From: CBDFNN01 sp965250215
Lineage (GTDB): Bacteria > Bacteroidota > Rhodothermia > Rhodothermales > DATKEJ01
Direction of reading: 5' to 3'
NCBI GenBank assembly: GCA_965250215.1
Contig: CBDFNN010000004.1
Span: 62,001 to 126,000, forward strand
DNA length: 64,000 nt
The notes under the pieces were generated by a model. That model saw only the letters and a list, made by a program, of their open reading frames with translations. It searched no databases and was not told the DNA's origin. Shown here piece after piece: positions 1 to 7,607 of the stretch. Numbering within the stretch: the first letter of the stretch is position 1; the number at the start of each line of letters is the position of its first letter. A program made the position numbers and the translations under genes.

Positions 1-122
1 TTTTCACATTGGTCGAGAGGGGTGTTGATGAAAACGACCACGTAGTGACGGAAGGGGCTTATCAGGTCTACCTCGCTTCTCTCAACACCAGCGAAATCAT
101 TGACCACGGTCATGCCCATTGA
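1..122 (+). CDS. C-terminal end of an RND periplasmic adaptor (membrane fusion) protein, partial
   Basis: The frame is open from the window edge (first full codon at 3) to TGA at 120-122 and gives about 39 residues. They include the segments VTEGAYQVYLAS and a His-rich end DHGHAH. The pattern of a hydrophobic strand, 'V-TEGAY-V-L', and a His-rich terminus matches the C-terminus of CusB/CzcB-type adaptors, which bridge an inner-membrane RND pump and an outer-membrane channel. The gene ends 12 bases before the RND pump start, as expected for one transcript. The His-rich tail fits a metal substrate, but that is inference. Most of the gene lies outside the window. Confidence 0.7.
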   Translation, partial: FTLVERGVDENDHVVTEGAYQVYLASLNTSEIIDHGHAH

Positions 123-134
123 ACCTGACAAAAG

Positions 135-3100
135 ATGCTTGATCGAATCATAAAATGGTCGCTGGAAAATCGTGTAATCACTCTCTTTGCCGCAGTAATT
201 CTATTGGCCGCAGGAGCTTGGGCTTCGCTTTCGATGCCAGTCGATGTATTTCCTGACCTAACGGCACCCACCGTTACCGTACTGACGGAGGCGCACGGCA
301 TGGCACCGGAGGAAGTAGAGACACTCATCACAATTCCGATAGAGACCGCTGTAAACGGCGCGACAGGTGTCCGGCGGGTGCGCTCAAGCACGGCACAAGG
401 CATTGCCATCGTGTGGGTTGAATTCGACTGGGGTACCGACATTTTCCTCGCCCGGCAGATTGTTTCGGAGAAGCTTCAACTTGTTGCCTCTCAATTCCCC
501 CCAGACATCGATCCGCCTATTCTGGCACCGATCTCCTCGGTTATGGGAGAAATATTATTAGTAGGGATGACCAGCGACACGCATTCACCCATGGAAGTGC
601 GCTCTGCCGCAGATTGGGCTGTTCGTCGGCGCTTGTTATCTATCGAAGGGGTCTCGCAAGTAATCCCGATCGGAGGAGAGGTAAAGCAATACCAGGTTCG
701 TCTGCGCCCTGAGGCCATGCAGGCCCACAATGTTTCCTTGAATGAAGTTTTGGAGGCCGCCGCCAGCTCAAATGAAAATGCCTCAGGAGGCATCTACCAG
801 GAGAGTGGACGCGAAATTCTTATAAGGGGTATTGGCCGCGCACAAAACGTAGAAGACATCGGCAGAACTGTGGTAACGACTAATGATGGCGTTCCTGTAT
901 TGCTTGAAAATGTAGCCGACATCATCATTGGCCCAGCTCCTCGCTTTGGCATTGCTTCAGTGAACGCGGAGCCGGCAGTTATTCTTTCTATTCAGAAACA
1001 GCCAGGTGCCAACACGCTCGCGCTAACAGAGCGCATTGATGATGAACTTGAACGCATACAAGCGCAGCTGCCAGCTGGTATGGAGATCAAGAAGGGCATT
1101 TTTCGACAGGCAAGTTTCATTTCGCTCGCCGTCAATAACGTTGTTGAAGCGTTGCGCGACGGTGCGATTCTTGTTGTCATAGTCCTTTTTCTCTTTCTTT
1201 GGAATTTTCGCACAACGGGGATTTCTGTGCTCGCTATTCCCCTATCGCTGGCTGTTGCCATGCTCGTCATGAAATTGCTTGGGGTAAGCATCAATACCAT
1301 GACGCTTGGAGGTATGGCGATTGCGATTGGAGCGCTTGTTGATGACGCCATTATCGACGTAGAAAATGTGTTCAGGCGGTTGCGAGAAAACAGCAAATTA
1401 CCGTCGGCCGAGAGCCGATCTGCGCTGTCAGTTGTCTATGAAGCTTCGTGCGAAGTGCGTGGACCGATACTAAATGCCACGCTCATCATCACCATCGTAT
1501 TTATCCCTCTCTTTTTTCTTTCGGGCGTTGAAGGACGTATGCTCCAGCCGCTTGGCTTAGCCTATATCATCTCGATTATTGCTTCTCTAGTTGTCGCCGT
1601 TACGGTGACGCCGGCACTCTGCTATTTCCTGTTGCCGAATTCTCGCATCATGGAAAAGGATGGCGAAAGTTGGCTTGTCGAGCAGCTCAAAAGCATCTAT
1701 GCCGGTGTACTGCGTTCTGTGTTGAAGCACTCGTCTTTTGTCTTGGCCGCGGGAGTCTTACTCATACTAGTTACAATAGCTGCCTTCCCTTTTCTTGGTC
1801 GAGGTTTTCTGCCCGAATTCCAAGAGGGCTCGCTTGTCATTTCAGCAGTGACGCTGCCTGGAACAGATCTCGGTACATCAAACGGCATTGGACAGCGCAT
1901 CGAAGAGATACTTCTTGATCACGAATTTGTGAAGAGTACCTCGCGCAGGACGGGGCGCGCAGAACTGGACGAACACGCCCAGGGCGCAAATGCGGCAGAA
2001 ATTGATGTTCAGCTTGATCTCACAAAAGCCTCTCTTGGAACAGCGCTCCTAGAACTAAGGAGTGCTCTGACCATGGTGCCCGGCACCAATATCACAATTG
2101 GCCAGCCAATCGGCCACCGCATCGACCACATGCTCTCCGGCACACGCGCTTCTGTGGCCATCAAACTATTTGGTGGCGATCTCTATGGATTGCGTCAAGA
2201 CGCGGAGAAAATACGCACCGTCGCATCAACCGTTGAAGGGGTCGTAGATTTATCTGTTGAGCAGCAGGCTGATGTACCCCAGCTCCGCATCTACGCGAAC
2301 CGAGAGGCGATGGCGAGCTACGGAGTCACACCGGGCCAATTGGCTGAAACGATTGACGTTGCTTTTGCAGGCGAAGCCGTCTCTCAAATACGTGAAGGCC
2401 AAGAAAGCTACGACCTAGTTGTTCGCCTAGACCAGAAGAATCGCGCCAGTGAAGAGCAGCTAAAAAACACCCTGATTGACACGCCATCAGGTCCCAAAGT
2501 GCCACTTTCATTGCTTGCTTCTATTCGCAAAGAACGCGGCCCCAACACCATCAGTCGAGAAAACGTGCAGCGGAAGATCGTCGTTTCGGCAAACGTTGCC
2601 GGTCGCGATGTAGGTAGCGTCGTCGAAGAAATACAGCAACTGGTCACCCAAGACGTCACCCTATCGGCAGGATATTATATAGAATATGGCGGTCAGTTTG
2701 AGAGCGCGAAAAAGGCTACGCGTACCATCACACTCCTTTCTCTGCTTTCCATCTTGTTCATCTTCCTCATTCTCTACAAAGAGTTTGCCAGCATCCGCAC
2801 GGCACTGCTCGTCATGGTCAATTTACCGCTGGCACTTTCGGGGGGCGTGCTTGTGCTATTTCTCTTTTTGGGGGGCGAGTTGAACGTGGCTGCACTTGTC
2901 GGTTTCATCACACTCTTTGGGATTGCCGTACGAAATGGTATCCTTTTAGTGAGTCACTACATACAATTATTGAAGGAAGGGAAACTGCTTCCAGAGGCGG
3001 TTTTTCAGGGCTCAATGGAGCGCCTTAACCCCATTCTGATGACAGCTCTAACAGCAGGTCTAGCTCTCATACCTCTTGCCCTGGGTGGAGGTGAACCGGG

Positions 3101-3236
3101 CAAAGAAATTCAAACGCCGATGGCGATTGTGATTCTGGGCGGACTTTTGACTTCGACTTTTCTAAATATGGTCGTCGTCCCGGTTCTATTCTTGCGATAC
3201 GGCGATAGGGGTGGTCGTTTAGACAAGGGACATTGA
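135..3236 (+). CDS. Heavy-metal type (CusA/CzcA-like) RND efflux pump
   Basis: A 1033-residue inner-membrane transporter of normal RND length. TM1 lies near residues 11-30, followed by a large periplasmic loop, a TM2-6 block around 335-500, a second periplasmic loop and a C-terminal TM7-12 block around 860-1025. TM4 carries the acidic proton-relay region GALVDDAIIDVEN with D403, D404, D408 and E410. The overall layout resembles the HME branch (Cu, Ag, Zn, Co) more than drug-exporting AcrB pumps. It directly follows the adaptor gene. No outer-membrane channel gene follows; instead come Glu/His-rich lipoproteins that could handle metal outside the membrane. Start at ATG 135, 12 bases after the upstream stop. 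The exact substrate cannot be read from the sequence. Confidence 0.88.
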   Translation: MLDRIIKWSLENRVITLFAAVILLAAGAWASLSMPVDVFPDLTAPTVTVLTEAHGMAPEEVETLITIPIETAVNGATGVRRVRSSTAQGIAIVWVEFDWGTDIFLARQIVSEKLQLVASQFPPDIDPPILAPISSVMGEILLVGMTSDTHSPMEVRSAADWAVRRRLLSIEGVSQVIPIGGEVKQYQVRLRPEAMQAHNVSLNEVLEAAASSNENASGGIYQESGREILIRGIGRAQNVEDIGRTVVTTNDGVPVLLENVADIIIGPAPRFGIASVNAEPAVILSIQKQPGANTLALTERIDDELERIQAQLPAGMEIKKGIFRQASFISLAVNNVVEALRDGAILVVIVLFLFLWNFRTTGISVLAIPLSLAVAMLVMKLLGVSINTMTLGGMAIAIGALVDDAIIDVENVFRRLRENSKLPSAESRSALSVVYEASCEVRGPILNATLIITIVFIPLFFLSGVEGRMLQPLGLAYIISIIASLVVAVTVTPALCYFLLPNSRIMEKDGESWLVEQLKSIYAGVLRSVLKHSSFVLAAGVLLILVTIAAFPFLGRGFLPEFQEGSLVISAVTLPGTDLGTSNGIGQRIEEILLDHEFVKSTSRRTGRAELDEHAQGANAAEIDVQLDLTKASLGTALLELRSALTMVPGTNITIGQPIGHRIDHMLSGTRASVAIKLFGGDLYGLRQDAEKIRTVASTVEGVVDLSVEQQADVPQLRIYANREAMASYGVTPGQLAETIDVAFAGEAVSQIREGQESYDLVVRLDQKNRASEEQLKNTLIDTPSGPKVPLSLLASIRKERGPNTISRENVQRKIVVSANVAGRDVGSVVEEIQQLVTQDVTLSAGYYIEYGGQFESAKKATRTITLLSLLSILFIFLILYKEFASIRTALLVMVNLPLALSGGVLVLFLFLGGELNVAALVGFITLFGIAVRNGILLVSHYIQLLKEGKLLPEAVFQGSMERLNPILMTALTAGLALIPLALGGGEPGKEIQTPMAIVILGGLLTSTFLNMVVVPVLFLRYGDRGGRLDKGH

Positions 3237-3640
3237 CATAAATCAGGGCTTGGAGTGAAATCTCGGGGTATAAGTAAGACTTCCGATCCGGCTTCTGATA
3301 TTGCGCAGCGAATGTCACTCCTACAATCGATTCTTTGGTGAGGATTATTGCCATCGGCCGTTAATCCGTCTGAACGTCCGAAGCCCGAGAATAAAAAATA
3401 TTACCTTTCATTTATTTAAGGTTCACGAAAGGCGTACTACTGCTAACATCGCATATCATGGTTTATGTACGGGATCGTGGCAATGACTCACAGGCATGAA
3501 TTGATTGTGCCGAACCATTACGGACGGGCTCTGAAACTGCATACGTACACGAATGGAAACCTAATTACAATTACTCACTGTGCTACTGGACCCCATAATA
3601 GGCGGGGTTCTAGCTTCAATACTAATCAAGAAATATACCT
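3237..3640. other. Intergenic spacer, no gene seen
   Basis: About 400 bases between the pump and the first lipoprotein. Short open frames on both strands have no family resemblance and end quickly. I see no strong terminator hairpin with a T-run and no tRNA-like fold. A promoter for the lipoprotein gene probably lies in the AT-rich last 100 bases, but no box is clear enough to call. Confidence 0.4.
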
Positions 3641-4456
3641 ATGACCTACGCTTACAAAAAGCTGGCCGCGATGATTTTCGTAATGACATTTGTCATTAGC
3701 GCATGTTCATCCGATGCGGGTATTGGCAGAAAACATGAAGGAGAACGACCCACCTCGAGCCAAGGCGAAATGGAGGAAACTGGCAACGAACTATCTCTTG
3801 ATGAGAGTTTCGACAAGGTCAGTTACGGTGCTCGTCTTTCAATGTCTTTCAATCCGAAGACCAACACCTTCGATGGGGTGGTAGAAAACACGACAAATGA
3901 GCCATTACAGAGGGTTCGTGTTGAAGTTCATCTATCAAATGGCCTCGAGTTAGGTCCCTCAACTCCTGAGGTTCTGGCACCAGGCGAGAAAAGAAAAGTA
4001 AGTTTTAGCGCATCGAATAAATCCTTCAACGGGTGGACCGCGCATGCTGAGGTTGGCAACAAAGAGCATGAAGGAGAAGAAGGAGGTGGCGAGGGTAATC
4101 GTGGAGAAGAAAAGGGAGAGCACGGTAGCGAAGGTGGCGAGAGAGGAGAAGGTCGAAGTGAAAAAGGTGAACACAACGAAGGTGGTGAAAGGGGTGAAGG
4201 TCGAAGTGAAAAAGGTGAACACAACGAAGGTGGCGAAAGAGGTGAAGGTCGAAGTGAAAAAGGTGAACACAACGAAGGTGGTGAAAGAGGTGAAGGCCGT
4301 GGTGAAGACGGAGGACACGCTGAAGGCAGTGAGGGTCATGGTGAAGAAGGTGAAGAAAACGAAGCAAAGAGTCCCGTTTTGAAGCTAAACGAAAGCTGGG
4401 ATGGTGTTTTGGTTGGATTGAGAATTGTTATGTCATATGAGAGGGTGTTCAATTAA
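3641..4456 (+). CDS. Lipoprotein with Glu/His/Gly repeat tail, 3' part cut off by an IS256 insertion
   Basis: The present frame gives 271 residues, but the last three codons and the stop come from the inserted element. The N-terminus is a lipoprotein signal (hydrophobic stretch ending VISAC, Cys at about residue 22). Residues about 60-145 form a beta-rich domain with the landmarks VENTTNEP, VHLSNG and LAPGE. A low-complexity Glu/Gly/His tail made of 16-residue repeats follows, and then the start of a second domain (LNESWDGVLVGLRIVMSY) where the insertion lies. Removing the element and one 8-bp duplicate joins this to the fragment at 5773-6082 in frame, a 369-residue original. A paralogue lies at 6679. 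Binding of metal ions by the tail is inference from composition and from the neighbouring pump. Confidence 0.75.
   Translation: MTYAYKKLAAMIFVMTFVISACSSDAGIGRKHEGERPTSSQGEMEETGNELSLDESFDKVSYGARLSMSFNPKTNTFDGVVENTTNEPLQRVRVEVHLSNGLELGPSTPEVLAPGEKRKVSFSASNKSFNGWTAHAEVGNKEHEGEEGGGEGNRGEEKGEHGSEGGERGEGRSEKGEHNEGGERGEGRSEKGEHNEGGERGEGRSEKGEHNEGGERGEGRGEDGGHAEGSEGHGEEGEENEAKSPVLKLNESWDGVLVGLRIVMSYERVFN
4130..4321 (+). repeat. 48-bp in-frame tandem repeat (three copies plus one diverged)
   Basis: Three near-identical 48-bp units start at 4130, 4178 and 4226, and a diverged fourth starts at 4274. Each encodes 16 residues of the type EGGERGEGRSEKGEHN, with one His and many Glu and Arg. The period is a multiple of three, so changes in copy number keep the frame. 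Long open frames on the opposite strand here are by-products of the composition. Confidence 0.9.
4433..4440. repeat. Left target-site duplication of the IS256 element (TCATATGA)
   Basis: TCATATGA lies directly before the left end and again directly after the right end at 5765-5772. Eight bases is the usual duplication length for IS256-family elements. The site is a palindrome. Confidence 0.9.
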
Positions 4457-4465
4457 GTGTGTCAA
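4441..4465. repeat. Left terminal inverted repeat of the IS256 element
   Basis: Begins GAGGGTGTTC and contains the 14-base core ATTAAGTGTGTCAA (4452-4465), which matches the right end perfectly in inverse orientation. Confidence 0.85.
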
Positions 4466-4498
4466 GTTAATTATTATAACTTTTAACTTGGATATACA

Positions 4499-5743
4499 AT
4501 GGAAGAGAAAAACGATAAACTCGATCCTTCATCTCCGGAGTTTGATTTCGAGGCTTTCAAGAAGGATGCCTATCGGAAGATGGTAGGCGGAGCGGGTCTG
4601 TTAGGTCCCGACGGAGCCTTTACCTCCTTGATGAAGAACTTTCTCGAGACCTCAATGGACGCCGAGATGGACGCTCATCTTTCTGAGAAGCCTACCAGGA
4701 ACAGGCGCAATGGTAAGGGAAGCAAGCGCGTTAAGACCTCCATTGGTGAGGTCGATATTCGGACCCCAAGAGACCGGGATGCCTCCTTTGAGCCCGTTTT
4801 GGTACCCAAGAGAGAGCGAGTCCTTGGAGCTGATATTGAGGAGAAAATCATTCATCTTTATGCGCGCGGTTCTAGCTATCAGGACATAAGCGACATGCTG
4901 AGTGAGCTCTATGGAACGCACATCTCTACGGCCACGATAAGCCGGATCACAGACAAGGTGTTACCCCTAGTCCAAGAATGGAGCTCGCGTCCTCTAGAGT
5001 CTACGTATTGTGTCCTTTGGCTCGACGCCATACACTACAAGATTCGGCAAGAAGGCAAGGTAACGACCAAGGCTGTGCACTGTGTTATAGGGGTCGATCT
5101 GGAGGGGCAGAAGGAGCTCCTGGGCATGTACATGACCGAGAATGAGAGTGCTTCATTCTGGCTCCACGTGCTGACAGACTTACAGAACCGCGGTGTCGAA
5201 CAGGTGCTCATTGCCTGTATTGACAACCTGACAGGCTTTGCAGACGCGATTGAATCGACCTTTGTCGGTACTGAAGTTCAACTATGCATTGTGCATCAGA
5301 TTCGCAATAGCCTCAAGTTCATACCCTGGAAAGATCAGCGAGAGTTCATGAAGGACTTGAAGATGGTTTACAAAGCAGATACACTTGAAGCTGCAGCTCT
5401 GAATCTGGAAAAACTGGACCAAAGATGGGGAAAGAAATATCCCATGGTTATCTCTTCGTGGAGGAGAAACTGGGAGCGACTCACAGTCTACTTTAGCTAT
5501 ACCAGAGAAATTCGGAAAGTCATCTACACAACGAATACCGTAGAGAGCTTCCATCGTCAACTGAGGAAGGTCACCAAGACAAAGGGTGCCTTTGTGAGCG
5601 ACACGGCCTTGATGAAACTTCTCTACCTTGCACAAGAGAAGATTACGGCCAAATGGACACGGCCGATATACAACTGGAAAAGTGCACTAGCTCAATTCTA
5701 TATCAGATTTGAAACCCAACTCAAACCTGAACTAGGAGATTGA
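4499..5743 (+). CDS. IS256-family transposase
   Basis: A 414-residue DDE transposase of the mutator/IS256 type, which cuts and joins the element ends. The catalytic residues fit D176 (in WLDAIHYK), D242 (in CIDNLTGF) and E349 (in TNTVESFHRQLRK). The C-x2-H motif expected between the second D and the E is present as CIVH. The N-terminal part (MSMDAEMDAHL-like segment, then RNRRNGKGSK) is typical of the family's DNA-binding region. The full family length is present and no frame break is seen. The stop codon overlaps the right inverted repeat. It is the only gene of the element. Confidence 0.95.
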   Translation: MEEKNDKLDPSSPEFDFEAFKKDAYRKMVGGAGLLGPDGAFTSLMKNFLETSMDAEMDAHLSEKPTRNRRNGKGSKRVKTSIGEVDIRTPRDRDASFEPVLVPKRERVLGADIEEKIIHLYARGSSYQDISDMLSELYGTHISTATISRITDKVLPLVQEWSSRPLESTYCVLWLDAIHYKIRQEGKVTTKAVHCVIGVDLEGQKELLGMYMTENESASFWLHVLTDLQNRGVEQVLIACIDNLTGFADAIESTFVGTEVQLCIVHQIRNSLKFIPWKDQREFMKDLKMVYKADTLEAAALNLEKLDQRWGKKYPMVISSWRRNWERLTVYFSYTREIRKVIYTTNTVESFHRQLRKVTKTKGAFVSDTALMKLLYLAQEKITAKWTRPIYNWKSALAQFYIRFETQLKPELGD

Positions 5744-5764
5744 CACACTTAATGCAATACACCC
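5740..5764. repeat. Right terminal inverted repeat of the IS256 element
   Basis: Reads on the minus strand GGGTGTATTGC followed by the 14-base core shared with the left end. The transposase stop codon (5741-5743) lies inside it. Confidence 0.85.
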
Positions 5765-5772
5765 TCATATGA
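5765..5772. repeat. Right target-site duplication of the IS256 element (TCATATGA)
   Basis: Identical to 4433-4440. The host lipoprotein frame resumes directly after it. Confidence 0.9.
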
Positions 5773-6082
5773 CACCAACGAAAGATCGATGGCCGGCACT
5801 TTAGAGAACACGACCGATGAAAAGATTTGCTATGTGCAGCTCGAACCACACATGATGAAAGGGACGAGAACTGTTGGTGAGATTGGGCCGAAGTCTGTAG
5901 GTCATCTTGCCCCCGGACAGAAAGCAAGAACCAAGCTTCTGGTTGCCGATGACGCCGATATGGCTGGTGTTGATTTCGACGGCTGGGTGATCCATCCTGA
6001 GACCTTTGATTGCAATAGTAGCGGCCCGCGTCCTGGTGGACACGAAGGTGGTGAAGGGGAACACGGCGGAGAAGAAGGTTGA
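5773..6082 (+). pseudogene. 3' fragment of the IS-interrupted lipoprotein gene
   Basis: This stretch continues the reading frame of the gene starting at 3641 once the insertion is removed: 800 bases before plus 310 after make 370 codons including the stop. It encodes most of a second copy of the domain (landmarks MAGTLENTTDEK, HLAPGQKARTK, FDGWVIHPETFDC), followed by a short Gly/His/Glu tail ending GGEEG. An ATG at 5789 exists, but the fragment has no signal peptide of its own, so any product would stay in the cytoplasm. Most likely it is not expressed as a useful protein. Confidence 0.8.
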
Positions 6083-6153
6083 TGAGCTTCTAAATAGGCG
6101 GTAGGAAAATTCCCGCAGCAACTAAAGAAGTAGTTACAGACTCCCCATGTCAA

Positions 6154-6228
6154 GCCAATTCCGATGCTGGCTGTTTAATGCATATGGAAGTGTTTGACTG
6201 CAACGGAGGGGTTCCTCCTCCTTATTAA
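6154..6228 (+). pseudogene. Possible remnant of another lipoprotein-domain C-terminus
   Basis: In one frame this short stretch reads ANSDAGCLMHMEVFDCNGG and ends at TAA 6226. That resembles the end of the preceding fragment (GWVIHPETFDCNSSG), sharing the H-x-E-x-FDCN pattern. There is no start or full domain, so it may be a decayed duplicate of the module. Only about 12 positions can be compared, so chance similarity is possible. Confidence 0.35.
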
Positions 6229-6678
6229 TAAAAGCGGATGTGCACCGGTTTCTTCCCCCTTTTCTCTGCGTAACTCACGCTAAGCGGAGGGATGTTTGAA
6301 ACCGGCTAGTAACTCAGAATTATGGATGATTTTGAGTGGGTTAGGAAGATAGTAGATCGGCAAGTTTCGGGCAGCCAAATCTCTCTACTATTCCCACCGA
6401 AATAGTTATCGCTTCTATTGTCCTAAACTGATCGCCAGTCCTTTCTGATAACATTCATCCTTTGAGATATTTAAGTTTGACCAAAGGTCGGCAACAGGAA
6501 GCACCTCATATCTTTGTCAGTGTGAGATCGAAATGGTGAATGTGACCTTGTGTCAAACATCATTTACGTGTCCATTCGTACTGACTTATTCAAACAACAA
6601 ATCCTGCTTGACCGACTGCTACAACGACATCCGATGTCGTATTCAATCCTTTATTTCAAATAACGAAGTCAACAAGAA
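6229..6678. other. Intergenic spacer with a nested hairpin at 6245-6305
   Basis: No gene is seen. The arms CCGGTTTC (6245-6252) and GAAACCGG (6298-6305) pair perfectly. Inside them CTCTGC (6264-6269) pairs with GCGGAG (6284-6289), with one G-U pair. The inner part resembles the 25-bp duplicated words at 33845-33893 (CTCTG..., TGCGT). It could be a small structured RNA, a folded end-of-transcript or a decayed miniature repeat; the sequence alone does not decide. The rest is AT-rich and probably holds the promoter of the next gene. Confidence 0.4.
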
Positions 6679-7125
6679 ATGAACACTTTAAAAAGCAGAA
6701 TACATCTAGGAACTTTCCTTTTGATCATCCTCACTAGCGTCGGCTGTGACTCAACCGCGGTACCATCTGATGAGGAGTCAGCTACACAGCTCCAACAGAA
6801 CGAAACCTATGACCAGACGAGAGCCGGAGCCAGATTGGTCATGGCTTACGACACGGCAAGTAACTCATTTTTCGGTACTGTCGAGAACACGACAAGTAGC
6901 CCCTTGGCCGAAGTGCGAGTAGAGATTCATCTTTCGAACGGAACGGAGCTCGGCCCGACACCCTCGCTTCCTTTGGCTGTTGGAGAAACTATAAACGTGA
7001 CCCTACAAGCAACGACTGCCGCTTTTGCAACCTGGAGCGCCCACCCAGAAGTTGGCCCGCAGGGAAGTGGTGGAGAAGGCGGCGGCGAGCATGGCGGTAG
7101 CGGTGGTGAAGGTGGTGGCAACTAG
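6679..7125 (+). CDS. Lipoprotein with one copy of the ENTT domain and a Gly/His/Glu tail
   Basis: A 148-residue paralogue of the split lipoprotein upstream. The signal peptide ends with a lipobox TSVGC, so the mature protein should be membrane-anchored by its Cys. The domain (about residues 45-125) has the same landmarks: GARLVMAYD, VENTTSSPL, VRVEIHLSNG and AHPEVG. The C-terminal tail is a short Gly/Glu/His run (GGEHGGSGGEGGGN). No SD motif precedes the ATG; the upstream bases are A-rich. The domain resembles small beta-sandwich extracellular modules of the FxLYD kind. A metal-buffer role next to the RND pump is a guess from composition and position. Confidence 0.75.
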   Translation: MNTLKSRIHLGTFLLIILTSVGCDSTAVPSDEESATQLQQNETYDQTRAGARLVMAYDTASNSFFGTVENTTSSPLAEVRVEIHLSNGTELGPTPSLPLAVGETINVTLQATTAAFATWSAHPEVGPQGSGGEGGGEHGGSGGEGGGN

Positions 7126-7180
7126 ATCGCGCATGATTTAAAAGCCGGTATATATTCGACTGATTTATGACGTGATAGTA

Positions 7181-7580
7181 CTAACGGGTTCCTGTAGAAC
7201 GGAACTCGTTAGCTATTAGGACAATGGCAATAGACATAAGAATAGTCGCAGTTACGACTTCTGTCAAAATGGTCAAATTCATCGCACAGGTGTGTGAGGT
7301 AATCGGTGCGAGAGTAAAGTGAACAAGACCATCAAATCCGAAGGCTGCGTAAACAGCAATGACACTCAAGCCGACCTTTTGAGATCTCTTAAAAATATAT
7401 CAGACTACCAAGAGCGCCGATTGCCAATACAGCCATCAAGAGAGCGAATATATCTATTTGAGAAATCGCAGCTGGCATATTGGGATAAGCTCGAAGGAAA
7501 AGAGCATTGTGAAAGAAGTGGACCGTCGTTGCAATGGTGTATCCAAACAAGGAGATCTTGAGAGATCGATTCATCGACAT
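7181..7580 (-). pseudogene. Four-helix membrane protein gene broken by a one-base frameshift
   Basis: Two adjacent minus-strand frames, 7389-7580 (start MNRSLKISLFGY) and 7181-7369, read as halves of one hydrophobic protein. They join into about 131 residues with four predicted membrane helices if one base is dropped from the run of five A at 7391-7395 (T on the coding strand). The joined text runs from GSLIYF into KRSQKVGLSVIAVY without a break. Either the gene is inactivated or the homopolymer was miscounted in sequencing. I do not recognise the family; the hydrophobic pattern with conserved His near helix 1 (TTVHFFHN) is all that can be said. Confidence 0.6.
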
Positions 7581-7607
7581 TGATTATTCAATTCAGCAAG
7601 GATTAAG

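Larger units (their letters stand above)
4441..5764 (+). mobile_element. IS256-family insertion sequence, complete
   Basis: A 1324-bp element with one transposase gene, 25-bp imperfect terminal inverted repeats and an 8-bp direct duplication. It is inserted in the second domain of a lipoprotein gene. The frame of the host gene is restored exactly when the element and one duplicate are removed, and the duplicates are identical, so the insertion is probably recent. The transposase gene is intact, so the element may still be active. Confidence 0.93.

Noticed and set aside
3928..4382. Overlapping long frames on both strands in the lipoprotein tail
   Set aside because: They are by-products of the 48-bp repeat, whose composition lacks stops in several frames; the frame with a signal peptide and domain is the real one.
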